This document shows, piece after piece, positions 23,856 to 32,452 of a DNA stretch of 64,000 bases; position 1 is the stretch's first letter; each line of letters begins with the position of its first letter. The notes beneath the pieces are model-generated. The model had not been told where the DNA came from and searched no databases. It saw only the letters and a program-made list of their open reading frames with translations. Where the stretch lies: NCBI GenBank assembly GCA_963704295.1, contig OY969884.1, positions 1,364,001 through 1,428,000 on the forward strand, in the 5' to 3' direction. Source of the stretch: JACCVL01 sp963704295. Its GTDB lineage: Bacteria; Actinomycetota; Actinomycetes; Propionibacteriales; Nocardioidaceae. The position numbers and the translations under genes were made by a program.

Positions 23856-25093
23856 GCGCCGCCGGCCGCTCGGCCACCCGCGGCGGCTCGCGACGCGCCG
23901 CCGCCAGCCGCGGCCGGCGACCGCACGACCCGCCGCGCGGAAGCACCCGCAAGCGGTCCGCCCGCGCCCCGGCTCTCGACGTGGACGGCCTGATCGACGA
24001 CCCCGCGACGCGGATCATCGTGTGCTGCGGCTCGGGCGGGGTGGGCAAGACGACGACGGCGGCGGCGCTGGGGCTGCGTGCCGCGGAGCGGGGCCGCTCG
24101 GTCGTGGTGTTGACGATCGACCCGGCTCGCCGGCTGGCCCAGGCCCTGGGGCTGAGCGAGCTGGACAACACCCCCCGCCCGGTCGCCGACACCGGGGGCA
24201 CCGGTCGGATGGACGCGATGATGCTGGACATGAAGCGGACGTTCGACGAGGTGGTCGAGACGCACGCGAGCCCGGCGAAGGCACGGCAGATCCTCGACAA
24301 CCCCTTCTACGTCGCGCTGTCCAGCTCGTTCGCCGGCACCCAGGAGTACATGGCGATGGAGAAGCTGGGACAGCTGCACGCCCACGCCGCCGACACCGAC
24401 GACGGCTGGGACCTGATCGTGGTCGACACCCCACCGTCTCGCTCCGCCCTGGACTTCCTGGACGCCCCGGAGAACCTCTCCTCGCTTCTGGACGGCAGGT
24501 TCATCCGGCTGCTGCTCGCGCCCGCTCGCGGCCCCGCGCGGCTGCTCACCGCCGGATTCGGAGTGGTGACGGCGGCGCTGAACAAGATCCTCGGCGCGCA
24601 GGTGTTGACCGACGTGCAGACGTTCGTCGCCGCCCTGGACACGCTCTTCGGCGGCTTCCGCCAGCGGGCTGAGCGGACCTACGCGCTGTTGCAGGCGTCG
24701 GGGACCGCCTTCGTGGTGGTCGCCACCCCGGAGCCGGACGCGCTGCGGGAGGCCACCTTCTTCGTGGAGCGGCTCAGCGCCGACCGGATGCCGTTGGCCG
24801 GGCTGGTGGTGAACCGGGTCCAGGCCGACCAGCTGCCCGCCCTCGGCGCGGTGCTCGCGGAGCAGGGCGCCCAGTGGCTGGGCGAGCACCACCCCGGCGA
24901 GCACGAGGCGGTGGCCGGGGTGCTGCGGGTACACGCCGAACGTTCCCGGGTCCGGCACCGGCAGGACCGGTTGCGCAAGGCGTTCGCGGGTGCGCATCCC
25001 GAGGTGCCGACCGTGGACGTGCTGGCGCTGCCGGGCGATGTGCACGACCTGGACGGCCTGCGCCAGGTCGGTGAGCTGCTCGTCGCCGGCTGA
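23852..25093 (+). CDS. ArsA-like (GET3/ArsA family) ATPase, second subunit
   Basis: A 413-aa partner ATPase. After a basic N-terminal extension of about 45 residues comes the P-loop CCGSGGVGKTTTAAALG (~residue 58), then the switch region VVDTPPSRSALDFLDAPENL (~190). The C-terminal FVERLSADRMPLAGLVVNRV region (quoted as SADRMPLAGLVVNRV) is typical of the Rv3680/BagB side. The start GTG 23852 overlaps the first subunit stop. The two probably assemble as a heterodimer or tetramer; clients are unknown. It is convergent with whiB4. Confidence 0.87.
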   Translation: MSAAGRSATRGGSRRAAASRGRRPHDPPRGSTRKRSARAPALDVDGLIDDPATRIIVCCGSGGVGKTTTAAALGLRAAERGRSVVVLTIDPARRLAQALGLSELDNTPRPVADTGGTGRMDAMMLDMKRTFDEVVETHASPAKARQILDNPFYVALSSSFAGTQEYMAMEKLGQLHAHAADTDDGWDLIVVDTPPSRSALDFLDAPENLSSLLDGRFIRLLLAPARGPARLLTAGFGVVTAALNKILGAQVLTDVQTFVAALDTLFGGFRQRAERTYALLQASGTAFVVVATPEPDALREATFFVERLSADRMPLAGLVVNRVQADQLPALGAVLAEQGAQWLGEHHPGEHEAVAGVLRVHAERSRVRHRQDRLRKAFAGAHPEVPTVDVLALPGDVHDLDGLRQVGELLVAG

Positions 25094-25267
25094 CCGGCCC
25101 GGACGACTGGCTCGCTCGGCACAGGAGGCCGGAACAGGAAGGACGACGGACTCGTCGCCCGCCGTCCCGACCCCCTGTTCGTTCCCCTCGTCACCCGTAC
25201 AGACGTCCCGACCGTGCGGTCGGTTGCCTCGTCGACAGGGAACTGTCCCCTTCCCCGGCTCTCGGCG

Positions 25268-25600
25268 TCACACCGCGACGGCGGCGGTCACCTCGGTCTC
25301 GGCCGGCGTCGCCGGCGCGGTCACGCGCCGGTGCTCGGCCTGCGCCGCCTCCAGCAGCCGACGCCAGGACCGCACGTTCGGCCGCCGGCGCAGGAGCGCC
25401 CGACGCTCCCGCTCGGTCATGCCTCCCCAGACACCCCACTCGATCCCGTTGTCCAGTGCCTCAGCCAGGCACTCGGTCCGGACCGGGCAGCCCAGGCAGA
25501 CCTGCTTGGCCCGGTGCTGCTCGGCCCCCCGGACGAACAGCTCGTCAGGCCGGCTCGCCTGACACGCGGCCACCGCGGCCCAGTCCTCGATCCACGTCAT
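25268..25600 (-). CDS. whiB4: WhiB4-like iron-sulfur regulator
   Basis: A 110-aa Wbl protein. The four cluster Cys are at residues 13, 35, 38 and 44 (C-X21-C-X2-C-X5-C), followed by the GVWGG turn at 56-60 and a basic tail RRALLRRRPNVRSWRRL for DNA binding. The ATG at 25600 opens MTWIEDWAAVAAC, the usual start. The position between the ArsA pair and ponA2 is that of WhiB4, an oxygen- and NO-sensing redox regulator in mycobacteria. The 231-bp region to the divergent ponA2 may hold its promoter and targets. Confidence 0.92.
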   Translation of the reverse strand: MTWIEDWAAVAACQASRPDELFVRGAEQHRAKQVCLGCPVRTECLAEALDNGIEWGVWGGMTERERRALLRRRPNVRSWRRLLEAAQAEHRRVTAPATPAETEVTAAVAV

Positions 25601-25818
25601 GCCACTTCTCCCCGTTTCTCGTCCCCGTGACCCCACGCCGGCCGACCGCCTGGCAGTCCGCGCCGTCTCGACGACGGTACGGATCCTGGTGGCCGACGCG
25701 TCAGAGTCGAACGGGTGAAACCCACCTAGTCATTTCGGGCCATTGCCAGGGGCGTCGACCGGTTACTGCTGGTAGTCGCCCGCGCCGGGCATGGACCTGA
25801 GCAGACCCGGACCTGCCG

Positions 25819-25824
25819 TACCCT
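25819..25824 (+). promoter_or_regulatory. -10 element (TACCCT) for ponA2
   Basis: TACCCT ends 7 nt before the ATG of the penicillin-binding protein gene, with no ribosome binding site, suggesting a leaderless transcript. Confidence 0.5.
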
Positions 25825-25831
25825 GAAGGTC

Positions 25832-28357
25832 ATGTCCGACCCCCGTGTGGCCGCCGGCGTAGCGGCGCTGCGCCGTATCGCGGCCCTCGTCCTGGTCAGC
25901 GCACTCGCTGGGGTGCTCGTCGCCGGGCTGGTCCTGCCGCTCGCCGGTCTGACCGGTTTCGCGGCGCGCAACGTCGCCAACGGCATCGAGAACCTGCCGG
26001 CCGAGCTGGACCAGGTGCCGATTCCGCAGCGGACCACCGTGCTCGCCTCGGACGGGACCCCGATCGCGTACTTCTTCGACGAGAACCGCGTGGACGTCCC
26101 CCTGAGGGACGTCGCACCGGTGATGAAGCGGGCGATCCTGGCGATCGAGGACTCCCGCTTCTACGAGCACGGAGCGCTGGACATCCAGGGCACCGTCCGG
26201 GCGTTCGTCAACAACGCGCTCGGCCAGCCGCTCCAGGGTGGTTCGAGCATCACCCAGCAGCTGGTCAAGCAGATCCTGGTCTCCCAGGCAGACTCCGACG
26301 CCGAGTACGAGGCGGCGATCGAGCCGACCATCGCCCGCAAGCTGCAGGAATTGCAGTACGCGATGGCCTACGAGCAGGACCACACCAAGAACGAGATCCT
26401 CGAGTCGTACCTGAACATCGCCTTCTTCGGCGACGGGGCGTACGGAGTGGCGGCCGCGTCGCGACACTTCTTCTCCGTCGAGCCGAGCGAGCTCAGCCTG
26501 CGCCAGGCGGCCACCCTGGCCGGCCTGGTGCAGAACCCGACCACCTACGACCCCACCGACAACCCGGAGGACGCCCGCGAGCGTCGCAACCTCGTGCTCC
26601 GCCGGATGGCCGAGCTGGACATCGTCAAGCAGAAGCGGGTCAAGAAGGCGGTCCGGTCCGAGATGCGGCTGGACGTCACCGACACGCCGAACGGCTGCGT
26701 CAACACGGTGGCCCCCTTCTTCTGCGACTTCGTCCGCAGCTACCTGCTCAGCAGCGACATGCTCGGCCCCACCCGTTCCGCGCGCGAGGCCCGGCTGAAC
26801 ACCGGCGGACTGACCATCAGCACCACCATCGACCTGCGGATGCAGAAGGCGGCCGACGCTGCGGTGCGCGACCGCGTGAACGCCACCGACCAGGCGATCG
26901 GCGGGATGGCGATGGTCGAGCCAGGCACCGGCGAGGTGCGCGCGCTCGCTCAGTCCCGGCCGATGGGCGGCGACGTCCGTGCCGGCGAGACCTACCTCAA
27001 CTACCTGGTCCCGAAGAAGTTCGGCGGCGCCCGCGGCTTCTCCGGTGGCTCGACGTTCAAGGCGTTCGTGCTCGCGTCCGCGCTGAAGCAGGGGCTGCCG
27101 CTGGACACCAGCTTCAACGCGCCGCCGACGATCACCATCGGAGCCGGGTCGGTGCGGACGTGTGACGGCTTCAACGCGGAGGCGTGGACGCCGAGCAACT
27201 CGACGAACTCCGGCTACTTCGACATGTACGAGGGCACCCAGCTCTCGGTGAACACCTACTTCGCCCAGCTGGAGCGGCTGACCGGCGTGTGCCCGCCGGT
27301 CACCCTGGCCCGCGAGATGGGCGTGACGGTTCTGGACGACCAGGAGGTGCCGCCGTTCACGCTCGGCGTCACCGACATCGACCCACTGACGATGGCCTCG
27401 GTCTACGCCAGCTTCGCCGGGCGCGGACAGTACTGCGCGCCGAACCCGATCCTCGAGATCGAGGACCGGGACGGTGACTCGGTGGAGGTGCCGGACCCCT
27501 CGTGCAAGCGGGTCTTCAAGCGAGCCGTCGGTGACGCGGTCAACGACGTGCTGCGCGGCGTTCAGGAGCCCGGCGGCTTCGGCTACAGCAACGGCCTGCA
27601 GCTCGAGCAGGCGTCGGCGGCCAAGACCGGAACCACGCAGAACAACCAGGCCGTGTGGTACGCCGGCTACACCCCGAACCTGTCGACGGCGGCGATGATC
27701 GCCGGGGCCAACGAGGCGGGCAGCCCGCAGAGCCTGGTCGGACGGTCCGTCGGCGGCACCGTGCTCAGCTTCGACGCCGTCGCCGGCTCCGCGCTGGCAG
27801 GTCCGATGTGGAAGCGGGCGATGGGGGTCGTGCAGCGATGGCTGCCGAACCAGAACTTCATGCCGGTCGACGAGACCAAGATCGGTGGCGCCGCAGTGAG
27901 CGTGCCGGCGGTGGCGGGCATGTCGGTTCCCGAGGCGTCCGAGGCGATGCGTGACCGCGGACTGGTCCCCGTCGTGTCGTCGACGGTCGACTCCAGCTAT
28001 GCCTACGGCACGGTGGCCTATACCTCTCCCGGCGCCGGGGGCGAGGCGGTCTCCGGCCAGCAGATCTACCTCTACATCTCCGACGGCACACCGTACGTGC
28101 CGCCGACCACCTCCTCGCCGCCGAGCAGCCCCCCGAGCAGCCCGCCGAGCAGCCCGCCGAGCAGCCCCCCCAGCAGCCCGCCGAGCAGCCCCCCGGATCC
28201 ACCGCAGACGCCGCAGGAGCCCGGTGACGGCAACCCCGGTGGCGGTGGTGGGGACGCTCCCGGAGACGGCGGCAACGGCAACGGCGGCGGCCCGGGCACC
28301 AACGGCGGCGGGAACGGCAACGGGAACAACGGGAACGGCAACGGCAACGGCGGCTGA
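25832..28357 (+). CDS. ponA2: Class A penicillin-binding protein with PASTA domain (PonA2-like)
   Basis: Bifunctional peptidoglycan synthase, 841 aa. A single N-terminal membrane helix (~15-45) is followed by the GT51 glycosyltransferase domain (EDSRFYEHGALDIQGT with catalytic Glu; GGSSITQQLVKQ) and the transpeptidase domain. The latter has the SxxK motif SGGSTFKAFV (~residue 410), SVN in QLSVNTYF and KTG in AAKTGTTQNN. A PASTA domain (VPAVAGMSVPEASEAMRDRG) is followed by a Pro/Ser tail built on 12-bp DNA repeats and a Gly/Asn-rich end. It polymerises and crosslinks cell wall. It is divergent from whiB4. Confidence 0.94.
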   Translation: MSDPRVAAGVAALRRIAALVLVSALAGVLVAGLVLPLAGLTGFAARNVANGIENLPAELDQVPIPQRTTVLASDGTPIAYFFDENRVDVPLRDVAPVMKRAILAIEDSRFYEHGALDIQGTVRAFVNNALGQPLQGGSSITQQLVKQILVSQADSDAEYEAAIEPTIARKLQELQYAMAYEQDHTKNEILESYLNIAFFGDGAYGVAAASRHFFSVEPSELSLRQAATLAGLVQNPTTYDPTDNPEDARERRNLVLRRMAELDIVKQKRVKKAVRSEMRLDVTDTPNGCVNTVAPFFCDFVRSYLLSSDMLGPTRSAREARLNTGGLTISTTIDLRMQKAADAAVRDRVNATDQAIGGMAMVEPGTGEVRALAQSRPMGGDVRAGETYLNYLVPKKFGGARGFSGGSTFKAFVLASALKQGLPLDTSFNAPPTITIGAGSVRTCDGFNAEAWTPSNSTNSGYFDMYEGTQLSVNTYFAQLERLTGVCPPVTLAREMGVTVLDDQEVPPFTLGVTDIDPLTMASVYASFAGRGQYCAPNPILEIEDRDGDSVEVPDPSCKRVFKRAVGDAVNDVLRGVQEPGGFGYSNGLQLEQASAAKTGTTQNNQAVWYAGYTPNLSTAAMIAGANEAGSPQSLVGRSVGGTVLSFDAVAGSALAGPMWKRAMGVVQRWLPNQNFMPVDETKIGGAAVSVPAVAGMSVPEASEAMRDRGLVPVVSSTVDSSYAYGTVAYTSPGAGGEAVSGQQIYLYISDGTPYVPPTTSSPPSSPPSSPPSSPPSSPPSSPPSSPPDPPQTPQEPGDGNPGGGGGDAPGDGGNGNGGGPGTNGGGNGNGNNGNGNGNGG
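28121..28192 (+). repeat. 12-bp tandem repeat in ponA2 tail
   Basis: Six units close to CCGAGCAGCCCS encode the (PSSP)n stretch that links the PASTA domain to the Gly/Asn-rich terminus. Units differ only in the last base or one internal base. Confidence 0.9.
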
Positions 28358-28380
28358 CCCGCCATCGCCGGCCGGTCGAG

Positions 28381-28842
28381 CTACCCGGTCAGCTGACGGC
28401 GGACCTCGGCCGCCACGACCGCCCCGTCGGCACGGCCGGTGACCTGGGGCTTGAGCCGGCCCATGACCGTCCCCATCGCCTGCATCCCCTGACCCGCGAC
28501 TCCCAGCTCGTCGACGGTGGCGGCGACCAGCGCCACCAGGTCGTCGTGGTCGAGCGGGGCGGGCAGGTAGCCGGCGAGCACCTCAGCCTCGGCCCGTTCC
28601 TTGTCGGCCAGCTCGCGGCGGCCCGCGCGGTCGTAGGCCGCAGCGGCCTCGCGGCGCATCTTCGACTCCGCGACCAGCACTGCGGTCACCTCCTCGTCCT
28701 CGAGCTCGCGCGCCTGCCGGCCGGCGACCTCCTTATTGGTGACGGCCGTCAGAGCCATCCGCAGGGTGGAGGCGCGCAGCCCGTCCCGTGCCTTCATCGC
28801 CGACGTCAGGTCGGCGCGCAGCCGGTGCTTGAGCTCCGCCAT
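28381..28842 (-). CDS. GatB/YqeY domain protein
   Basis: A 153-aa YqeY-type protein. It has the helical N-terminal MAELKHRLRADLTSAMKARD, LRMALTAVTNKEV, then LAGYLPAPLDHDDLVALVAA and the C-terminal GQGMQAMGTVMGRLKPQVTGRADGAVV (given in parts as MGTVMGRLKPQVTGRADG). This fold is shared with the tail of GatB and may bind tRNA; cellular role unknown. ATG start at 28842. It is convergent with ponA2 and divergent from the phosphoesterase, with only 19 bp between the two starts. Confidence 0.9.
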   Translation of the reverse strand: MAELKHRLRADLTSAMKARDGLRASTLRMALTAVTNKEVAGRQARELEDEEVTAVLVAESKMRREAAAAYDRAGRRELADKERAEAEVLAGYLPAPLDHDDLVALVAATVDELGVAGQGMQAMGTVMGRLKPQVTGRADGAVVAAEVRRQLTG

Positions 28843-28861
28843 GCCACCAGTCTGACAGCCT

Positions 28862-29806
28862 GTGCGGGTGCTTTCTCCCGCCGACGACCTCCGCATCGCC
28901 CACCCGCTGCTCCGGCTTCTGGCCGGCACAGCGGCGCTCGGGCTCGCCACCATGGCCTACTCCGTCGCGGAGACGCGCTCGTTCGTGCTGAGGACCGCGA
29001 GGGTGCCGGTGCTGCCTGCCGGGCAGCCGCCGTTGCGGCTGCTGCACGTGTCGGACCTGCACCTCACCCCGAGCCAGGCCCGCAAGCAGGCCTTCGTCCG
29101 CGGGCTCGCCGACCTGCAGCCGGACCTGGTGGTGGTGACCGGCGATCTCCTTGCGCACCGGCGGGCGGTCGGGCCGGCACTGGCCTGCCTGGACGCTCTC
29201 CTCGACCTGCCCGGCGCCTTCGTGCTCGGGTCCAACGACTACTACGCCCCCGTGCTGAAGAACCCGGCCCGCTACCTGCTCCCCGGTGGCCAGAACCGGA
29301 GCCGGGTCGGCGACCTGCTGCCCTGGCGAGACCTGGTCACCGGCCTCACGGAGCGCGGCTGGGTCGACCTCGACAACCGGCGGGCGCAGCTGCGGGTCGG
29401 AGACCGCACGGTGTCGCTGGCGGGAGTCGACGACCCGCACCTGGGCTACGACGACCTGGAGGCGGCAGGCGGGCCTCCCGACCCGGGAGCCCACCTCGCC
29501 ATCGCGGTCGCGCATGCGCCGTACCTGCGGGTGCTGGACCGGTTCACCACCGACGGCTGGCCGCTGCTGCTGGCCGGGCACACCCACGGGGGGCAGTTGC
29601 GCGTCCCCGGCGTCGGCGCGCTGGTCACCAACTGCGACCTGGACGCAGCCCGCTGCCGGGGGCTGAGCACGCACTCCGCGGGCGGGAAGACCGCCTGCCT
29701 GCACGTCTCCGCCGGGCTCGGAACCTCGCCGTTCGCCCCGGTGCGGTTCGCCTGTCGGCCCGAGGCATCGCTGCTGACACTTGAGGCCCCTCCGGACGCG
29801 GCCTGA
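28862..29806 (+). CDS. Calcineurin-like metallophosphoesterase, membrane-anchored
   Basis: A 314-aa protein of the YkuE/Rv3683 group. One hydrophobic helix (~18-35) is followed by the metal motifs LHVSDLHLTPSQ (~65), VVTGDLLAHR (~90), GSNDYY in place of GNHD (~125) and AVAHAPYLR/LLAGHTHGGQLRVPG (~225-245). The GNHD-to-SNDY change is shared by relatives I know in actinobacteria. Similar enzymes hydrolyse phosphodiesters or UDP-DAG-like lipids. GTG 28862 chosen; GTG 28868 is possible. Confidence 0.85.
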   Translation: MRVLSPADDLRIAHPLLRLLAGTAALGLATMAYSVAETRSFVLRTARVPVLPAGQPPLRLLHVSDLHLTPSQARKQAFVRGLADLQPDLVVVTGDLLAHRRAVGPALACLDALLDLPGAFVLGSNDYYAPVLKNPARYLLPGGQNRSRVGDLLPWRDLVTGLTERGWVDLDNRRAQLRVGDRTVSLAGVDDPHLGYDDLEAAGGPPDPGAHLAIAVAHAPYLRVLDRFTTDGWPLLLAGHTHGGQLRVPGVGALVTNCDLDAARCRGLSTHSAGGKTACLHVSAGLGTSPFAPVRFACRPEASLLTLEAPPDAA

Positions 29807-29838
29807 CCGTCGCGTCCGTGTACGCTGTGGCTCCCGTT

Positions 29839-29912
29839 CGGGCTGTGGCGCAGCTTGGTAGCGCGCCTCGTTCGGGACGAGGAGGCCGCAGGTTCAAATC
29901 CTGTCAGCCCGA
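29839..29912 (+). tRNA. tRNA-Pro (CGG)
   Basis: Cloverleaf with acceptor CGGGCTG/CAGCCCG, D-arm GCGC-AGCTTGGTA-GCGC, anticodon stem CCTCG/CGAGG with loop TTCGGGA (anticodon CGG), and T-loop GGTTCAAATCC. The 3' CCA is not encoded. A long hairpin follows. Confidence 0.95.
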
Positions 29913-29919
29913 CACATGT

Positions 29920-29958
29920 GACGAGGACCCCGTGCACTGACGGCACGGGGTTCTCGTC
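29920..29958 (+). terminator. Terminator hairpin after tRNA-Pro
   Basis: Arms 29920-29935 and 29943-29958 form a 16-bp stem with one G-U pair and a 7-nt loop, beginning 8 nt after the tRNA 3' end. Confidence 0.8.
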
Positions 29959-29992
29959 GCGGGAACCGCGCGGTGCGGCAGGATGCGGGGCC

Positions 29993-30496
29993 ATGGACGA
30001 GCAGCGCGACCGCAGCGGTGACCCCGCCGTCGCCGACCCTGCCGTCGAGCGGGCGGACCCGGTCGAGCCAGGGCGGCGGAAGCGCCGGCCGCCCGGCCTC
30101 GCCCTGCCGGACGTGCCGTTGTGGGTGGCCGCGACTGCGACCGGGATCATGGCCGGTCTCGGCGCCGTCCTGCTGGTGGGTCTCGGGCTGCTCGGCTGTG
30201 AGGCGGTCCGCGGCGCACCGTCCTGCGGTGGCAGCGGCTACCCGCTGCTGCTGCTGATCATGGTGTTGGTCGGGCTCGGCGCCGCCGCGCTGCTGCGGCT
30301 GGTGGGTGCGGACAGCCCCGGGACGGTGAGCTTCCTCGGCGTCTGCCTGATGGTCGTCGTGGTGCTGGCCCTCCTCGTCGAGTCGGCCTTCTCGACCTGG
30401 ATGTGGGCGGTCATGCCGCTGGTCGGCGCCGGCTGCTTCGTCACCTCGGCATATCTGGTCCGCGTCGGCGAATCCACCGACGGAGTCGAACGATGA
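29993..30496 (+). CDS. Four-helix membrane protein, function unknown
   Basis: A 167-aa protein. The N-terminal ~42 residues are hydrophilic and Arg/Pro/Asp rich; four hydrophobic helices follow at about 43-65, 80-98, 105-123 and 128-148. No motif points to a function; a pair of Cys (GCEAVRGAPSC) sits in the first loop, on a likely external face. The ATG is 8 nt after CAGGAT, a plausible -10. Its stop overlaps the acetoacetyl-CoA synthetase start by 4 nt, so the two are co-translated. Confidence 0.75.
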   Translation: MDEQRDRSGDPAVADPAVERADPVEPGRRKRRPPGLALPDVPLWVAATATGIMAGLGAVLLVGLGLLGCEAVRGAPSCGGSGYPLLLLIMVLVGLGAAALLRLVGADSPGTVSFLGVCLMVVVVLALLVESAFSTWMWAVMPLVGAGCFVTSAYLVRVGESTDGVER

Positions 30497-32448
30497 GCGA
30501 TCTGCTGTGGGCCCCGGCGGCAGACGCGCGCGCGGCCACCCGGATCGGGCGGTTCCTCGCACAGGTCGAGCGTGCCACCGGTCGTTCGTTCTCGGACTAC
30601 GCCGAGCTCTGGCAGTGGTCGGTGGAGGACCTCGAGGGCTTCTGGGGTGCGGTGCTGGAGCACTTCGCGGTGCCCCACGACGGGGACGCGGCCACCGTGC
30701 TCCCCGACCGCCGGATGCCGGGAGCCCGGTGGTTCCCCGAGATCCGACTCAACTACGCCGAGGCCATGCTGGCGATGCCCGGCCGCGCCGACGACGACGT
30801 GATGGTCCTGGGCCGCAGCCAGAGCGGTCCGCCGCACGACCTCACCGCGGCCGAGCTGCGCGACCAGGTGGCCCGGGCTCGGGCGGGCCTGGTCCGCCTC
30901 GGCGTGCAGCGCGGCGACCGGGTGGCGGCGTACCTGCCGAACGTGCCCGAGGCGCTGGTGCTGCTGATGGCCACCGCCAGCCTGGGCGCGGTGTTCTCCT
31001 CCTGTGCGCCCGAGTTCGGCACCCGCAGCGTCGTCGACCGGTGGAGCCAGATCGAGCCGGTGCTGCTCGTCGCCGTCGACGGCTACCGCTATGGCGACAA
31101 GCCGGTCGACCGGCGCGACGAAGTGGCCGCGATCGTCGCGGCGCTGCCCAGCCTGCGTCACGTCGTCCACGTCCCGTACCTCGACCCGGAGGCACCGGCC
31201 GTTCCCGACGCGACGACCTGGGCGGACCTGGTCGCCGAGCCGGCCGAGCCGGCCTATGAGCGGCTGCCGTTCGACGCCCCGCTGTACGTGCTCTACTCCT
31301 CCGGCACGACCGGGCTGCCGAAGCCGATCGTGCACGGCCACGGCGGGATCACCCTGGAGCACCTGAAGGCGCTCGCCCTGCAGATGGATCTTGGACCCGC
31401 CGACCGGTTCTTCTGGTTCTCCACCACCGGCTGGATGATGTGGGACTACCTGGTCTCCGGCCTCGGCGTGGGAGCCGCGGTGGTGTTGTTCGACGGCAAC
31501 CCGGCCTGGCCGGACCTGACCGCCCTGTGGCGGTTGGCCGAGGAGACCGGCACCACCTACTTCGGCACCAGCGCCCCGTTCCTGCTGGCTTGCCGCAAGC
31601 AGGGCCTGGTCCCCCGGGAGGTCGCCGACCTGGCCCGGATCCGCGGGGTCGGCTCCACCGGCGCGCCGCTGCCCGCGGAGGGCTTCCGCTGGGTCTACGA
31701 CGCGGTCGGCTCGGACCTGGTGCTGTCCAGCTTCTCCGGCGGCACCGATGTGTGCTCGGGTTTCCTCGGCGGTGCTTCGCTGCTGCCCGTGCGCGCCGGC
31801 CGGATCGCCGGGCGCTGCCTGGGCTGTGCGGTGGAGGCGTACGACCCGGAGGGCCGGTCGGTGGTGGGTGAGCAGGGCGAGCTCGTCATCACCGCCCCGA
31901 TGCCCTCGATGCCGGTCGGCTTCTGGGGGGACGAGGACGGGTCCCGATACCGCGCCGCCTACTTCGAGGACTTCCCCGGGGTGTGGCGGCACGGTGACTG
32001 GATCACGATCGACGCGGACGGCTCGTGCGTGCTGTCCGGCCGCAGCGACGCCACGCTGAACCGGGGCGGCGTCCGGCTCGGGACCGCGGAGTTCTACTCG
32101 GTGGTCGAGGCGATGCCACAGGTGGCGGACAGCCTGGTGGTGCATCTGGAGGACACCGAGGGCGGCGCGGGCGAGCTGCTGCTCTTCGTCGTGCTCGCGG
32201 AAGGGGTCGAGCTCGACGACGCGCTTCGCCGCGACATCGCCCGCGAGCTGCGGACGCATTTGTCGCCGCGGCACGTCCCGGACGCCCTGCACGCCGTGCC
32301 GGCGCTGCCGAAGACGCTGTCGGGCAAGAAGCTGGAGGTGCCGGTGAAGAAGATCCTGCGCGGTGCCGCCGTCGACGACGCAGCCGCCAAGGGGGCGCTG
32401 GCGAACCCCGAGTCGCTGGACGCGTTCGCGACCTACGCCCGCCGCTGA
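30493..32448 (+). CDS. Acetoacetyl-CoA synthetase
   Basis: Acetoacetate-CoA ligase, 651 aa, the usual length. The N-terminal ACAS_N region includes FSDYAELWQWSVEDLEGFWGA, and the family signature RWFPEIRLNYAEAML follows. The AMP-binding loop is YSSGTTGLPKPIVHGHGG (~residue 270), then FFWFSTTGWMMWDYLVSGL and SFSGGTDVCSGFLGG. The C-terminal catalytic Lys is in LPKTLSGKKLEVPVKKIL. It activates acetoacetate from PHB or ketone bodies to acetoacetyl-CoA. Together with acs and pckG it fits growth on C2/C4 acids. Confidence 0.92.
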   Translation: MSDLLWAPAADARAATRIGRFLAQVERATGRSFSDYAELWQWSVEDLEGFWGAVLEHFAVPHDGDAATVLPDRRMPGARWFPEIRLNYAEAMLAMPGRADDDVMVLGRSQSGPPHDLTAAELRDQVARARAGLVRLGVQRGDRVAAYLPNVPEALVLLMATASLGAVFSSCAPEFGTRSVVDRWSQIEPVLLVAVDGYRYGDKPVDRRDEVAAIVAALPSLRHVVHVPYLDPEAPAVPDATTWADLVAEPAEPAYERLPFDAPLYVLYSSGTTGLPKPIVHGHGGITLEHLKALALQMDLGPADRFFWFSTTGWMMWDYLVSGLGVGAAVVLFDGNPAWPDLTALWRLAEETGTTYFGTSAPFLLACRKQGLVPREVADLARIRGVGSTGAPLPAEGFRWVYDAVGSDLVLSSFSGGTDVCSGFLGGASLLPVRAGRIAGRCLGCAVEAYDPEGRSVVGEQGELVITAPMPSMPVGFWGDEDGSRYRAAYFEDFPGVWRHGDWITIDADGSCVLSGRSDATLNRGGVRLGTAEFYSVVEAMPQVADSLVVHLEDTEGGAGELLLFVVLAEGVELDDALRRDIARELRTHLSPRHVPDALHAVPALPKTLSGKKLEVPVKKILRGAAVDDAAAKGALANPESLDAFATYARR

Positions 32449-32452
32449 GCAG

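Noticed and set aside
25208..25223. Small hairpin between the ArsA pair and whiB4 as terminator
   Set aside because: Only a 6-7 bp stem with a 2-4 nt loop, too weak to call among many chance hairpins at this GC content.
30238..32292. Very long antisense frame opposite acetoacetyl-CoA synthetase (684 residues)
   Set aside because: Composition is His/Arg/Gln rich without motifs, and third-position bias belongs to the plus-strand gene. Such mirror frames occur opposite most long genes here, for example opposite the second symporter.
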